DNA of 21,931 bases, from the NCBI RefSeq assembly GCF_035946395.1, contig NZ_DASYZI010000390.1:1-21931 (forward strand), given 5' to 3'. Below are positions 1-6,934 of this stretch, piece after piece. Under the pieces are notes generated by a model, which saw only the letters and a list, made by a program, of their open reading frames with translations, had not been told where the DNA came from and ran no database searches. How positions within the stretch are numbered: the first letter of the stretch is position 1; each line of letters begins with the position of its first letter. The position numbers and the translations under genes were made by a program. The stretch is from Actinocrinis sp035946395. GTDB taxonomy: Bacteria; Actinomycetota; Actinomycetes; Streptomycetales; Catenulisporaceae.

Positions 1-128
1 GTCGGAGCGTCGGAGCGTCGGAGCGTCGGAGCGTCGGAGCGTCGGAGCGTCGGAGCGTCGGAGCGTCGGAGCGTCGGAGCGTCGGAGCGTCGGAGCGTCG
101 GAGCGTCGGAGCGTCGGAGCGTCGGAGC
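1..128. repeat. Tandem array of 16 perfect copies of octamer GTCGGAGC
   Basis: Sixteen uninterrupted identical 8-bp units, continuing past the left edge so the true copy number is unknown. Because 8 is not a multiple of 3, every forward frame reads the same cyclic octapeptide (V-G-A-S-E-R-R-S), and the reverse frames read A-P-T-L-R-R-S-D. Neither strand has a stop inside the array. A change of one unit therefore shifts any frame passing through it. It has no spacers and is not a CRISPR. Whether it is coding cannot be decided from this window. Confidence 0.97.
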
Positions 129-150
129 GGTGGAAGCCGTGCTCGCTTAG
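1..150 (+). CDS. Possible 3' end of an upstream gene ending in octapeptide repeats
   Basis: The frame beginning at base 1 is open through the whole octamer array and ends at TAG 148-150 after a six-residue tail (VEAVLA). If coding, the protein ends in repeated VGASERRS, a basic/acidic low-complexity tail. In many actinobacteria the gene before pth encodes ribosomal protein L25/Ctc, which can carry a variable C-terminal tail. This tail does not look like the usual acidic L25 tail, and no folded domain is visible here, so I do not assign it. The other two frames stop at 173-175 and 270-272, so the array could equally be non-coding. Confidence 0.22.
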   Translation, partial: VGASERRSVGASERRSVGASERRSVGASERRSVGASERRSVGAVEAVLA

Positions 151-201
151 TCGACGCAGTCGGGTATCGCAATAGGCGAGGTAGTAGTCGAGTACTGGTG
201 T

Positions 202-233
202 GTGCCGCATCCTGGTTGGCCGGGGTGCGGCAC
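202..233 (+). terminator. Strong hairpin, probable terminator ahead of pth
   Basis: Bases 202-214 pair with 221-233 in a 13-bp stem (two G-U pairs) closing a 6-nt loop. The outer eight pairs are perfect Watson-Crick. No T-tract follows, which is common for actinobacterial terminators. It would separate transcription of whatever lies to the left from pth. It could instead act as a 5' leader structure for pth. Confidence 0.5.
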
Positions 234-279
234 CGCTGTGTAAGGCGCCGTACGGCGTCGGCGAGCTGCTGAGCGAAGG

Positions 280-924
280 ATGCGGGTCGGGATGATGGCG
301 ACGGGCAGTGCGGGTGGCGTGGGCAGCGCTGGTAATGCAGGTAATGCACGCAATGTGCCGTGGCTGGTGGTCGGCTTGGGCAATCCGGGGCCGGGCTATG
401 CGGCGACTCGGCACAACGCAGGGTTCATGGTGGCTGATCTGCTCGTCGAGCGGATGGGCGGCCGGTTCAAGGCGCATAAGGGCGCTGCGGACTTGGTCGA
501 GGGCCGGATCGCCGGAGTCCGGGTGGTGCTCGCCAAGCCGAAGTCGTTCATGAACCTGTCTGGTGGGCCGACTGCTTCGCTGCGTGACTTCTTCAAGGTG
601 CCGGTGGAACGGATCGTGGTGGTGCACGACGAGCTGGATCTGCCGTTCGGGACGCTGCGGCTCAAGCGCGGCGGCGGGGACAACGGGCACAACGGGTTGC
701 GCTCGATCACGAAGTCGATTGGCACTCGTGAATATCTGCGGGTGCGATTCGGGATTGGCCGTCCGCCGGGGCGGCAGGATCCGGCGGACTTCGTGCTCAA
801 GCCGTTCTCCGCGGTGGAGAACAAGGATCTGGCGTTTCACGTGGACCGGGCTGCTGACGCGGTCGAGGCGTTGGTGACCGAGTCGTTGGAGTCTGCGCAG
901 AATCGGTTCCATGTGGACGCGTGA
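280..924 (+). CDS. pth: Peptidyl-tRNA hydrolase
   Basis: Cytosolic hydrolase that releases peptides from peptidyl-tRNA dropped by the ribosome, recycling the tRNA. The Pth family fold is evident: GLGNPGPGYAATRHNAGF at residues 32-49 holds the conserved Asn35 and catalytic His45. FMN at 90-92, HDELDLPFG at 116-124 (Asp117) and GHNGLRS at 136-142 (Asn138) complete the active site. At 214 aa it is slightly longer than the usual ~190-200 because of a Gly/Ala/Asn-rich N-terminus. The start is uncertain: ATG 280 directly abuts the purine-rich GAAGGA (275-280), whereas ATG 292 or 295 lies 11-14 nt downstream of it and would give a more typical length. The gene stands alone, flanked by a hairpin upstream and a long gap downstream. 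Confidence 0.95.
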   Translation: MRVGMMATGSAGGVGSAGNAGNARNVPWLVVGLGNPGPGYAATRHNAGFMVADLLVERMGGRFKAHKGAADLVEGRIAGVRVVLAKPKSFMNLSGGPTASLRDFFKVPVERIVVVHDELDLPFGTLRLKRGGGDNGHNGLRSITKSIGTREYLRVRFGIGRPPGRQDPADFVLKPFSAVENKDLAFHVDRAADAVEALVTESLESAQNRFHVDA

Positions 925-1246
925 GCTGTGGTGGGTGTGTGAGTTTTGGTGATGCGTGAGTTGTGTGGTGGTGCGCGACGCGTGGTGACGCGTGGTCATG
1001 TGTGGTGATGTGTGACAGGCGGTGCGGTGGCAGGGGATGGGGCAAGCAGTTGGCGTCCGATCCTGGCGGCACTTCCTAACCTCCTATGCGGTTGCGCTGC
1101 GGGAACTTTTTGACCTCGATCTGGCCGGGCTCGCTGCGGCCAACCGGGCCGAGGTTGCACGGAGGAGATGGGGGGGGAGGCGGGGAGGGTAGCGGGCGGT
1201 GGGGGCGTGGTGGGTCGTGGTTGGGCGCCGGTGCGAGGATGGTGCG
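925..1246. other. 322-base gap with G/T-skewed repeats and a doubtful small ORF
   Basis: The first ~100 bases are almost free of C runs and rich in GTGGTG/GTGTG, with a run of 10-bp repeats listed separately. From 1037 to 1192 there is an open frame of 51 codons (ATG 1037, TAG 1190-1192). Its middle (ALRELFDLDLAGLAAANRAEVARRR) reads like protein rather than random sequence. I recognise no family and see no convincing ribosome-binding site. It may be a gene remnant or chance. I see no tRNA or clear promoter in the gap. Confidence 0.5.
977..1016. repeat. Four tandem 10-bp units (GACGCGTGGT and variants)
   Basis: Two identical units (977-986 and 987-996) are followed by two diverged ones (997-1006, CATGTGTGGT; 1007-1016, GATGTGTGAC). 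The 10-bp period is close to one helical turn, so the repeats present the same DNA face, but no binding protein is implied by the sequence itself. It lies in the gap between pth and hemL. Confidence 0.75.
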
Positions 1247-2554
1247 GTGACCTACGACTACGAAGCTCCCGAGTCCCAGAAGCTGTTCGACCGCGCGCAG
1301 GTTGTGACGCCGGGCGGGGTGAACTCGCCGGTGCGGGCGTTTCGCGGGGTCGGGGGGACGCCTCGGTTCATGGTGTCCGGAAAGGGCGCTTATCTTACCG
1401 ATGCCGACGGGCGTTCATACGTCGATCTGGTCTGCTCGTGGGGGCCGCTGATTCTCGGGCATGCGCATCCGGCGGTGATCGAGGCGACGTCGGCGGCGCT
1501 CGTTCGTGGTACTTCGTTCGGGACGCCCAGCGAGGGCGAGGTCGCGCTGGCCGAGGAGATCGTGGCGCGGATCGAGCCGGTCGAGCAGTTGCGGCTGGTC
1601 TCCTCGGGGACCGAGGCGACCATGTCGGCGATCCGGCTCGCGCGCGGCTTCACCGGCCGCGCAAAGGTGGTCAAGTTCGCAGGCTGCTATCACGGGCACG
1701 TGGATTCGCTGCTCGCCGCGGCCGGGTCGGGGGTCGCGACGCTCGGGCTGCCGGACACGCCCGGCGTGACGGGTGCTCAGGCGGGGGACACGATCGTCCT
1801 GCCGTACAACGACATCGAGGCGGTGCGCGCCGCGTTCGCCGAGTACGGCGAGCAGATTGCGTGCGTGATCACTGAGGCGGCCGCAGGCAATATGGGCGTC
1901 GTGCCGCCGGTTGTGGGTTTCAACGCGGGGCTGCGCGAGCTGTGTCATGCACACGGAGCGCTGTATATCTCCGATGAGGTGATGACCGGATTCCGCTCGT
2001 CGCGCGCCGGTTGGTTCGGGATCGACGGGGTCGTGCCCGACCTGATGACCTTCGGCAAGGTGATGGGCGGCGGTTTCCCGACGGCGGCATTCGGCGGCCG
2101 GGCCGAGGTGATGGCGCGCCTCGCGCCTGCTGGGCCGGTGTATCAGGCCGGGACGCTGTCCGGAAATCCGGTGGCGACTGCGACCGGGCTGGCGACGCTG
2201 CGTCATTGCACGCCGGAGGTGTATCGGGGGCTGGACGAGACGGCGCGGATGGTTGCCGATTTGGCGTCGGAGGCGCTGGCTAAGGAAGGCGTGGCGCACC
2301 GGGTGCAGTTCGCGGGGACGATGTTCTCCGTCTTCTTCGCCGATGAGCCTGTGACGGACTATGCGGCGGCGAAGCGGCAGGACACTGAGCAGTTCAAAGC
2401 GTTCTTCCACGCGATGCTGGCTCAGGGCGTGTACCTGCCGCCGAGTGCGTTCGAGGCCTGGTTCGTATCGGCCGCGCACGACGCGGGTGCGGTCGAGCGG
2501 ATCGCGGCGGCGTTGCCGTTGGCGGCGCGTGCCGCTGCCGCTGTGGGTGCGTAA
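1247..2554 (+). CDS. hemL: Glutamate-1-semialdehyde 2,1-aminomutase
   Basis: PLP enzyme that converts glutamate-1-semialdehyde to 5-aminolevulinate, the last step of the tRNA-dependent (C5) entry to heme, siroheme and cobalamin. I chose GTG 1247 because GAGGA at 1235-1239 sits 7 nt upstream and the product (435 aa, starting VTYDYEAPESQKLFDRA) has the family's length and N-terminus. Recognisable segments are VTPGGVNSPVRAF near the start, SSGTEATMSAIRLARGFTGR, YHGHVDSLL, SDEVMTGFR, and FGKVMGGGFP, in which Lys271 is the PLP-binding lysine. The protein is complete to the C-terminus. Codons in pth and hemL favour G and T at third positions more than the C-rich genes downstream. Heme made by this route would feed the cytochrome c maturation genes that follow. 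Confidence 0.97.
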   Translation: MTYDYEAPESQKLFDRAQVVTPGGVNSPVRAFRGVGGTPRFMVSGKGAYLTDADGRSYVDLVCSWGPLILGHAHPAVIEATSAALVRGTSFGTPSEGEVALAEEIVARIEPVEQLRLVSSGTEATMSAIRLARGFTGRAKVVKFAGCYHGHVDSLLAAAGSGVATLGLPDTPGVTGAQAGDTIVLPYNDIEAVRAAFAEYGEQIACVITEAAAGNMGVVPPVVGFNAGLRELCHAHGALYISDEVMTGFRSSRAGWFGIDGVVPDLMTFGKVMGGGFPTAAFGGRAEVMARLAPAGPVYQAGTLSGNPVATATGLATLRHCTPEVYRGLDETARMVADLASEALAKEGVAHRVQFAGTMFSVFFADEPVTDYAAAKRQDTEQFKAFFHAMLAQGVYLPPSAFEAWFVSAAHDAGAVERIAAALPLAARAAAAVGA

Positions 2555-2625
2555 CGCGGCGGGAGTCGGCGAGAGCGTGACGGAGGTGCGGCAGGATCGT
2601 GGCGTGGTGGGTGCGTAACACGGCG
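2543..2625. repeat. Near-duplicate of the hemL stop region, 64 bp apart
   Basis: A 19-bp segment over the hemL stop (2543-2561, reading VGA then TAA) recurs at 2607-2625 with one mismatch, GTGGGTGCGTAAC being identical in both. The second copy lies in the short gap before the phosphatase gene. It looks like a small local duplication of the hemL 3' end. Confidence 0.6.
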
Positions 2626-2691
2626 CCGCATGCGTTGGGCGTTGAAGGGTTGCGGGTGCGACCGCGTAACCAACCGTTTGCGTGCCTCACA

Positions 2692-2697
2692 TAAGAT
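2692..2697 (+). promoter_or_regulatory. -10-like TAAGAT placed for a leaderless start at 2705
   Basis: TAAGAT matches the actinobacterial TAnnnT -10 pattern and ends 7 nt before ATG 2705, so transcription would begin at or very near the start codon. No Shine-Dalgarno sequence precedes this ATG. I see no clear -35 box at 16-18 nt. Confidence 0.45.
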
Positions 2698-2704
2698 GCG
2701 CGGC

Positions 2705-3370
2705 ATGACGCAGATCGATCCCGGTGTGAAGACCACGGTTCACCTCATGCGCCACGGTGAGGTGTACAACCCGACCGGGATCCTCTACGGCAGGTTGCCC
2801 GACTTCCACCTCTCCGAACTCGGCCGCAAGATGGCTGAGCGCGGCGCCGAGTTCTTCGTCGACCGCGACATCGTCGCGGTGGTCGCCTCCCCGTTGGACC
2901 GTGCCCAGGAGACCGCGACGCCGATCGCGACCCGGCTGGGACTGGAGATCGGCACCGACGGGCGGCTCATCGAGGCGGCCAACGAGTTCCAGGGCAAGCG
3001 CTTCAGTGTGGGCGACGGCGTGCTCAAGCAGCCCTCGGTGTGGCCGAAGCTGTACAACCCGTTCACGCCGTCCTGGGGCGAGCCGTACGTCGAGCAGGTC
3101 TCGCGGATGCGCGCCGCGCTCGAAGCCGCGCGGGACAAGGCGGTCGGCCACGAGGCGGTGTGCGTCAGCCACCAGTTGCCGATCTGGGTGACCAGGCTCG
3201 CTGCCGAGCACCGGCGCCTGTGGCACGACCCGCGAAAGCGCCAGTGCACGCTGGCCTCGGTGACCTCGTTCCACTATGTCGGCGTGCAGTTGGTCGGCAT
3301 CGAGTACCACGAGCCGGCCAAGGATCTGCTGCCGGTGAAGAGCACGAAGAAGTTCGTCGCCGGGGCGTGA
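2705..3370 (+). CDS. Histidine phosphatase family protein (phosphoglycerate mutase-like)
   Basis: Cytosolic phosphatase of the histidine-acid branch, 221 aa. The signature VHLMRHGEVYNP places the phospho-accepting His17 in Arg16-His17-Gly18. SPLDRAQETATPIATRL follows at roughly 60-76, and SHQLPIWV holds the second catalytic His156. The substrate cannot be read from the sequence; relatives act on phosphoglycerate, sugar phosphates or cofactor intermediates. ATG 2705 is preferred over ATG 2696 and the far-upstream ATG 2630 because the conserved domain starts within a few residues of it and a -10-like TAAGAT lies 7 nt upstream. It sits between hemL and the cytochrome c maturation genes, an arrangement I recall from other actinomycetes, which hints at but does not prove a role in heme supply. 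Confidence 0.9.
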   Translation: MTQIDPGVKTTVHLMRHGEVYNPTGILYGRLPDFHLSELGRKMAERGAEFFVDRDIVAVVASPLDRAQETATPIATRLGLEIGTDGRLIEAANEFQGKRFSVGDGVLKQPSVWPKLYNPFTPSWGEPYVEQVSRMRAALEAARDKAVGHEAVCVSHQLPIWVTRLAAEHRRLWHDPRKRQCTLASVTSFHYVGVQLVGIEYHEPAKDLLPVKSTKKFVAGA

Positions 3371-3397
3371 CGCGGCGTCATGGGGGTCGGCTGAGCC

Positions 3398-3424
3398 CCG
3401 GCGGAGCGTGAACGCCGCCGGTTT
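3398..3424 (+). terminator. Hairpin plus short T run after the phosphatase gene
   Basis: CCGGCGG (3398-3404) pairs perfectly with CCGCCGG (3415-3421) around a 10-nt loop, and TTT follows. It lies between the phosphatase stop and the next putative promoter. The stem is short, so termination is likely but not certain. Confidence 0.4.
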
Positions 3425-3466
3425 GGACCGAATACCCCCCGTGACTGCGCCCGAATACCACCGTGC

Positions 3467-3472
3467 GAGACT
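3467..3472 (+). promoter_or_regulatory. -10-like GAGACT, possible leaderless promoter for the cytochrome c maturation genes
   Basis: GAGACT differs by one base from the TAGACT-type -10 and ends 6 nt before ATG 3479, which has no convincing Shine-Dalgarno sequence. The same hexamer is used with a perfect -35 at 14089-14117. No good -35 is seen here. Confidence 0.35.
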
Positions 3473-3478
3473 CTTCGC

Positions 3479-4093
3479 ATGGTCCTACCCGTGGGTCGAT
3501 CCCGTTCCCGCCGCAGCGCCGTCGCAAACGCGTCGGCTCTGGTCGGAGCGGCGTTCGCGGGTGCCGCGCTGCTGAGCGGATGCGCAAACAGCACCGGCGG
3601 CACGGGCGACACCGGGTATGTCGGCACGACCACCACAGGCATCACGAGCTACGCGGCCGCGCAGCGGGTTGCCGCGCCAGTGCTGTCCGGTACCACGCTC
3701 GACGGCAAGAAGCTGTCGCTCAGCGACTACCGTGGCAAGGTCGTCGTGGTGAACGTGTGGGGGTCCTGGTGCTCGCCGTGTCGGCGCGAGGCTCCCGCGC
3801 TTGAGGAGACCTACCAGAAGTACCAGGCCAAGGGCGTGCAGCTCCTCGGCATCAACGTCCGGGACGACAACGCCGCCGCGCTGGCCTTCGTGAGCTCGGA
3901 CTCCATCACGTACCCCTCGTTGCAGGACCCGGACGAGACGCTGCTGCTCCAGTTCAAGACGATCGTGCCGCCGACCGACATCCCGAGCAGCATCATCGTG
4001 GACCGCGACGGCAAACTGGCCGCCCGGATCATCGGCGAGGTCACCGAGCCGCAGCTGATGCAGGCGCTCGACAAGGCGTTGGGCGAGAGCTGA
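3479..4093 (+). CDS. TlpA/ResA-like thioredoxin-fold lipoprotein
   Basis: Extracytoplasmic thiol-disulfide oxidoreductase that would keep apocytochrome c cysteines reduced for heme attachment, receiving electrons from CcdA. The N-terminus has a basic stretch (RSRSRR), a hydrophobic segment and a lipobox LSGC with Cys35, so it is predicted to be a membrane-anchored lipoprotein. After a Gly/Thr-rich linker comes a TlpA/AhpC-TSA type domain: VLSGTTLDGKKLSLSDYRGKVVVVNVWGSWCSPC, with the CSPC active site at Cys98 and Cys101. IVPPTDIPSSIIVDRDGKL supplies the cis-proline region. At 204 aa the length is normal. It is followed after one base by ccdA, so the two are almost certainly co-transcribed. Identity as the ResA partner rests on this context. 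Confidence 0.93.
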   Translation: MVLPVGRSRSRRSAVANASALVGAAFAGAALLSGCANSTGGTGDTGYVGTTTTGITSYAAAQRVAAPVLSGTTLDGKKLSLSDYRGKVVVVNVWGSWCSPCRREAPALEETYQKYQAKGVQLLGINVRDDNAAALAFVSSDSITYPSLQDPDETLLLQFKTIVPPTDIPSSIIVDRDGKLAARIIGEVTEPQLMQALDKALGES

Positions 4094-4094
4094 C

Positions 4095-4937
4095 GTGTCC
4101 ACTGCCGGTGTCGTGTCGGTGATCAACGGCGGGTCGCTGCTGCTGGCCGTGCCGGTAGCGCTGGCCGCCGGCGCGGTCTCCTTCGCGTCGCCGTGCGTGC
4201 TGCCACTGGTACCGGGCTACCTCTCGTATGTCACCGGCATGTCAGCGGTCGACGCGCAGGACACGCAGGCCCGCGCCACACTCGCGCTCGCCGGTGGTGC
4301 TGGCGGGATTGGCGAGGTCGGCGTCGTAACGCGCCCTCGGGTGCTGCGCGGGCGCACGATCCTCGGCGCGGCGCTGTTCGTGCTGGGCTTCACCGCCGTG
4401 TTCGTCTCGGCGGGGGCGGCCTTCGGGTACGCGGGCGCGAACCTGATCAGCCATCAGCGGATCCTGGAACAGGTCCTCGGCAGCCTGGTCATCGTGCTCG
4501 GATTGTTCTTCGCGGGCGCCGTCCCGGGGCGTTGGTCGGGCTGGCTGCAACGCGACGCCCGGCTGCACTATCGTCCGACCGTCGGACTGGTCGGCGCTCC
4601 GCTGCTCGGCGTTCTGTTCGGCGTCGGGTGGACTCCTTGCCTGGGGCCGACGCTCACCGCAGTGCAATCGCTGGCCTGGACACAGGCGTCGGCGGGGCGC
4701 GGTGCGTTCTTGTCGGCCGCGTACTGCCTCGGGCTCGGCCTACCGTTCATCGTGACCGCCATCGCGTTCCGCAGGGCGATGACCGCCTTCGGCTGGATCA
4801 AGCGGCACTATGGTGCGGTAACGCGCACAGGTGGCGGGATGCTCATCGTCGTGGGGGCGGCGATGGTCAGCGGGGCGTGGGATCACCTGATCCACCTGAT
4901 GCAGGGGTGGATCACCGGCTTCAGCCTGCCGTTGTGA
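4095..4937 (+). CDS. ccdA: Cytochrome c biogenesis protein CcdA
   Basis: Polytopic membrane protein that carries reducing equivalents from cytosolic thioredoxin across the membrane to the TlpA/ResA-like protein. The 280-aa product has about six hydrophobic segments. Its two conserved redox cysteines lie in FASPCVLPLVPGYLSYVTG (Cys34) and GWTPCLGPT (Cys182), each next to a proline as in the family. The start is GTG 4095, one base after the stop of the preceding gene, with GGCGAGAG about 6 nt upstream. A hydrophilic loop at roughly 53-80 is Gly/Ala-rich and variable. The resB start follows after 32 bases. Confidence 0.95.
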   Translation: MSTAGVVSVINGGSLLLAVPVALAAGAVSFASPCVLPLVPGYLSYVTGMSAVDAQDTQARATLALAGGAGGIGEVGVVTRPRVLRGRTILGAALFVLGFTAVFVSAGAAFGYAGANLISHQRILEQVLGSLVIVLGLFFAGAVPGRWSGWLQRDARLHYRPTVGLVGAPLLGVLFGVGWTPCLGPTLTAVQSLAWTQASAGRGAFLSAAYCLGLGLPFIVTAIAFRRAMTAFGWIKRHYGAVTRTGGGMLIVVGAAMVSGAWDHLIHLMQGWITGFSLPL

Positions 4938-4969
4938 CGGCCGGGCGCGCGAGGACGGGACGACGCGAG

Positions 4970-6934
4970 ATGGACCAGGGCGAGAACGTGACGCAGCAGG
5001 CGGATGATCTGGCCGAGCCTGATGCCGCAGCTGGGTCGCAAGCTCCGGCAGGAGCCGACGGCGCTGCTGAGCTCGACGTCACGGCGTCTGATGTCACCGT
5101 GCCCAATATCGCGGCGCCGGATGTCACCGCTGAGGCGGTCGCCGACGAGGCCGGCTTCGAGGACATGCACGACGCTGGTCGGATGTCCACCGCCCCGCGC
5201 GCCGACTCGTTCGTCGCGGTCCCCAGGCTCGGCGCAACGGAACTGCTGCGCTGGATGTGGCGGCAACTCACCTCGATGCGGATCGCGCTGACGCTGCTGT
5301 TCCTGCTCTCGGTCGCCGCCATCCCCGGTTCGCTGCTGCCGCAGCGCGAGATCGACCCGAACAAGGTGCTCCAGTTCTTTTCGGCGCACCCGGGTTGGGC
5401 GCCGTTCCTGGACCGGCTGCAACTGTTCGACGTCTTCGAGTCGGTGTGGTTCGGCGCGATCTACAGCCTGCTGTTCGTTTCGCTGATCGGCTGTATCCTC
5501 CCGCGCTCGGCGGCGCACTATCGGGCCATGCGCGGTGCGCCGCCCGCAGCTCCGCGCAATCTCAAGCGGCTGCCGGTGCACGCCTCGTTCCGCACCACTG
5601 CCCCTGCCGATGAGGCGCTGGCCGCGGCAGCCAAGCGGCTCAAGGGCCGACGCTTCCGCAGCACCACGGGTTCGGACGCCGCCGGAAACTGGGTCTCCGC
5701 CGAGAAGGGCTACCTGCGCGAAACCGGGAACCTGCTGTTTCACCTCGCGCTGATCGGCATCCTCGTCGCGGTCGCGATCGGCCATTTCTTCGGCTTCAAG
5801 GGCGCGCGGCTGGTCACCGAGGGCACCGGCTTCTGCGACACGGTCGCCGGGTACGACACGCTGACGATGGGTCAGGCAGTGTCCGCCGCGGATCTGCCGC
5901 CCTTCTGCATCAAGCTGAACAAGTTCAGCGCGACCTACCAGGACAGCGGTGACCAGTTCGGCCAGCCGCGCAGCTTCGACGCGTACGTCGTTTACCGGGC
6001 CACGCCGAGCAGCCCTGCGCAGAACGTGGACGTCAGGGTGAACAGCCCGATCACGGTGAACGGCACCAACGTCTTCCTGGAGGGTCACGGCTACGCTCCG
6101 GTCGTCACGGTGCGGGACGGCACTGGCCGGGTCGTGTACGACGGACCGGTCACCTTCCTCGGCCTGAACGCGAACTTCGTCTCCAACGGCGCGATCAAGG
6201 TGCCCGACGCCAAACCCAGGGGACTCGGCTTCCAGGGCTGGCTGCTGCCGACGGCGGTCCAGTTGCCCGGCTCGATGCCCACTTCGATGTTCCCGGCGGC
6301 GCAGAACCCGGAGCTGATCCTGGCCGCGTACGCCGGAGACCTGGGCATGGACGGCAGCGGCTCGCAGAGCGTGTACACGCTCGACGTGAGCAAGATGACC
6401 CAGTTGGATGTCAAGAGCAAGACGAACCCGGCGGCCGGCAACGCGCTGGAACTGGCGGTCGGCCAGAGTGCGGCCCTGCCGAACGGCCTCGGCTCGATCA
6501 CCTTCGACGGGGTCAAGCAGTGGGCGCAGTTCAACATCGCCTACGATCCCGGCCAGCCGATCGCGCTCGGATCCGCGGTGGCGGCCGTGCTCGGCCTGCT
6601 CGGCTCGCTGGGCATCCGGCGCCGCCGGATCTGGGTCCGGGTCACCGAGCAGACCGACGGCACCCGGCTGATCGAGGTCGCGGGGCTGGCCCGCACCGAG
6701 GGCGCGACGCCGACGGCTGAGGTCACCGAGACCGCCGAGGCGTTGGCCGGGCGGCTCACCGTTGTTTCCGAGGACGTTGTTTCCGAAGACGCTGTGCCCG
6801 AAGGCGCTGCGTCCGACGAAGCCAAGTCCGACGAAGCCGCACCTGACGACACGTCCACAGTCGGCGACGCGCCGTCGGCTGAACTTCCGAGACAGCAGCG
6901 CACGTCCACCCCGCGCACTGGAGCATCCGCGTGA
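4970..6934 (+). CDS. resB: Cytochrome c biogenesis protein ResB (Ccs1)
   Basis: Membrane subunit of the system II cytochrome c synthase, which with CcsB passes heme outward and ligates it to CXXCH motifs. The 654-aa product has transmembrane segments near residues 105-124, 157-178, 253-275 and 532-550. A large extracytoplasmic domain lies between the third and fourth, typical of ResB. The N-terminal ~90 residues are acidic and low-complexity, with repeated VTxxDV/AAPDV units. The C-terminal ~90 are also acidic, with VSED/SDEA repeats encoded by imperfect DNA repeats at about 6766-6840. ATG 4970 is used; GTG 4988 has an acceptable purine-rich stretch upstream and is a plausible alternative. 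The stop overlaps the ccsB start by 4 bp. Confidence 0.94.
   Translation: MDQGENVTQQADDLAEPDAAAGSQAPAGADGAAELDVTASDVTVPNIAAPDVTAEAVADEAGFEDMHDAGRMSTAPRADSFVAVPRLGATELLRWMWRQLTSMRIALTLLFLLSVAAIPGSLLPQREIDPNKVLQFFSAHPGWAPFLDRLQLFDVFESVWFGAIYSLLFVSLIGCILPRSAAHYRAMRGAPPAAPRNLKRLPVHASFRTTAPADEALAAAAKRLKGRRFRSTTGSDAAGNWVSAEKGYLRETGNLLFHLALIGILVAVAIGHFFGFKGARLVTEGTGFCDTVAGYDTLTMGQAVSAADLPPFCIKLNKFSATYQDSGDQFGQPRSFDAYVVYRATPSSPAQNVDVRVNSPITVNGTNVFLEGHGYAPVVTVRDGTGRVVYDGPVTFLGLNANFVSNGAIKVPDAKPRGLGFQGWLLPTAVQLPGSMPTSMFPAAQNPELILAAYAGDLGMDGSGSQSVYTLDVSKMTQLDVKSKTNPAAGNALELAVGQSAALPNGLGSITFDGVKQWAQFNIAYDPGQPIALGSAVAAVLGLLGSLGIRRRRIWVRVTEQTDGTRLIEVAGLARTEGATPTAEVTETAEALAGRLTVVSEDVVSEDAVPEGAASDEAKSDEAAPDDTSTVGDAPSAELPRQQRTSTPRTGASA

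Noticed and set aside
1..128. CRISPR-like regular repeat
   Set aside because: Units are contiguous 8-mers with no spacers and no cas genes nearby; it is a simple tandem repeat.
147..383. Reverse-strand open frame overlapping the pth start
   Set aside because: Pro/Ala-rich shadow covering the terminator hairpin and the pth N-terminus; no coding signal.
4883..6088. Long reverse-strand open frame (about 400 codons) opposite resB
   Set aside because: It is a high-GC shadow of resB. Its translation is Arg/Asp/Glu/Gln-rich without domains, while the + strand carries the full ResB protein.
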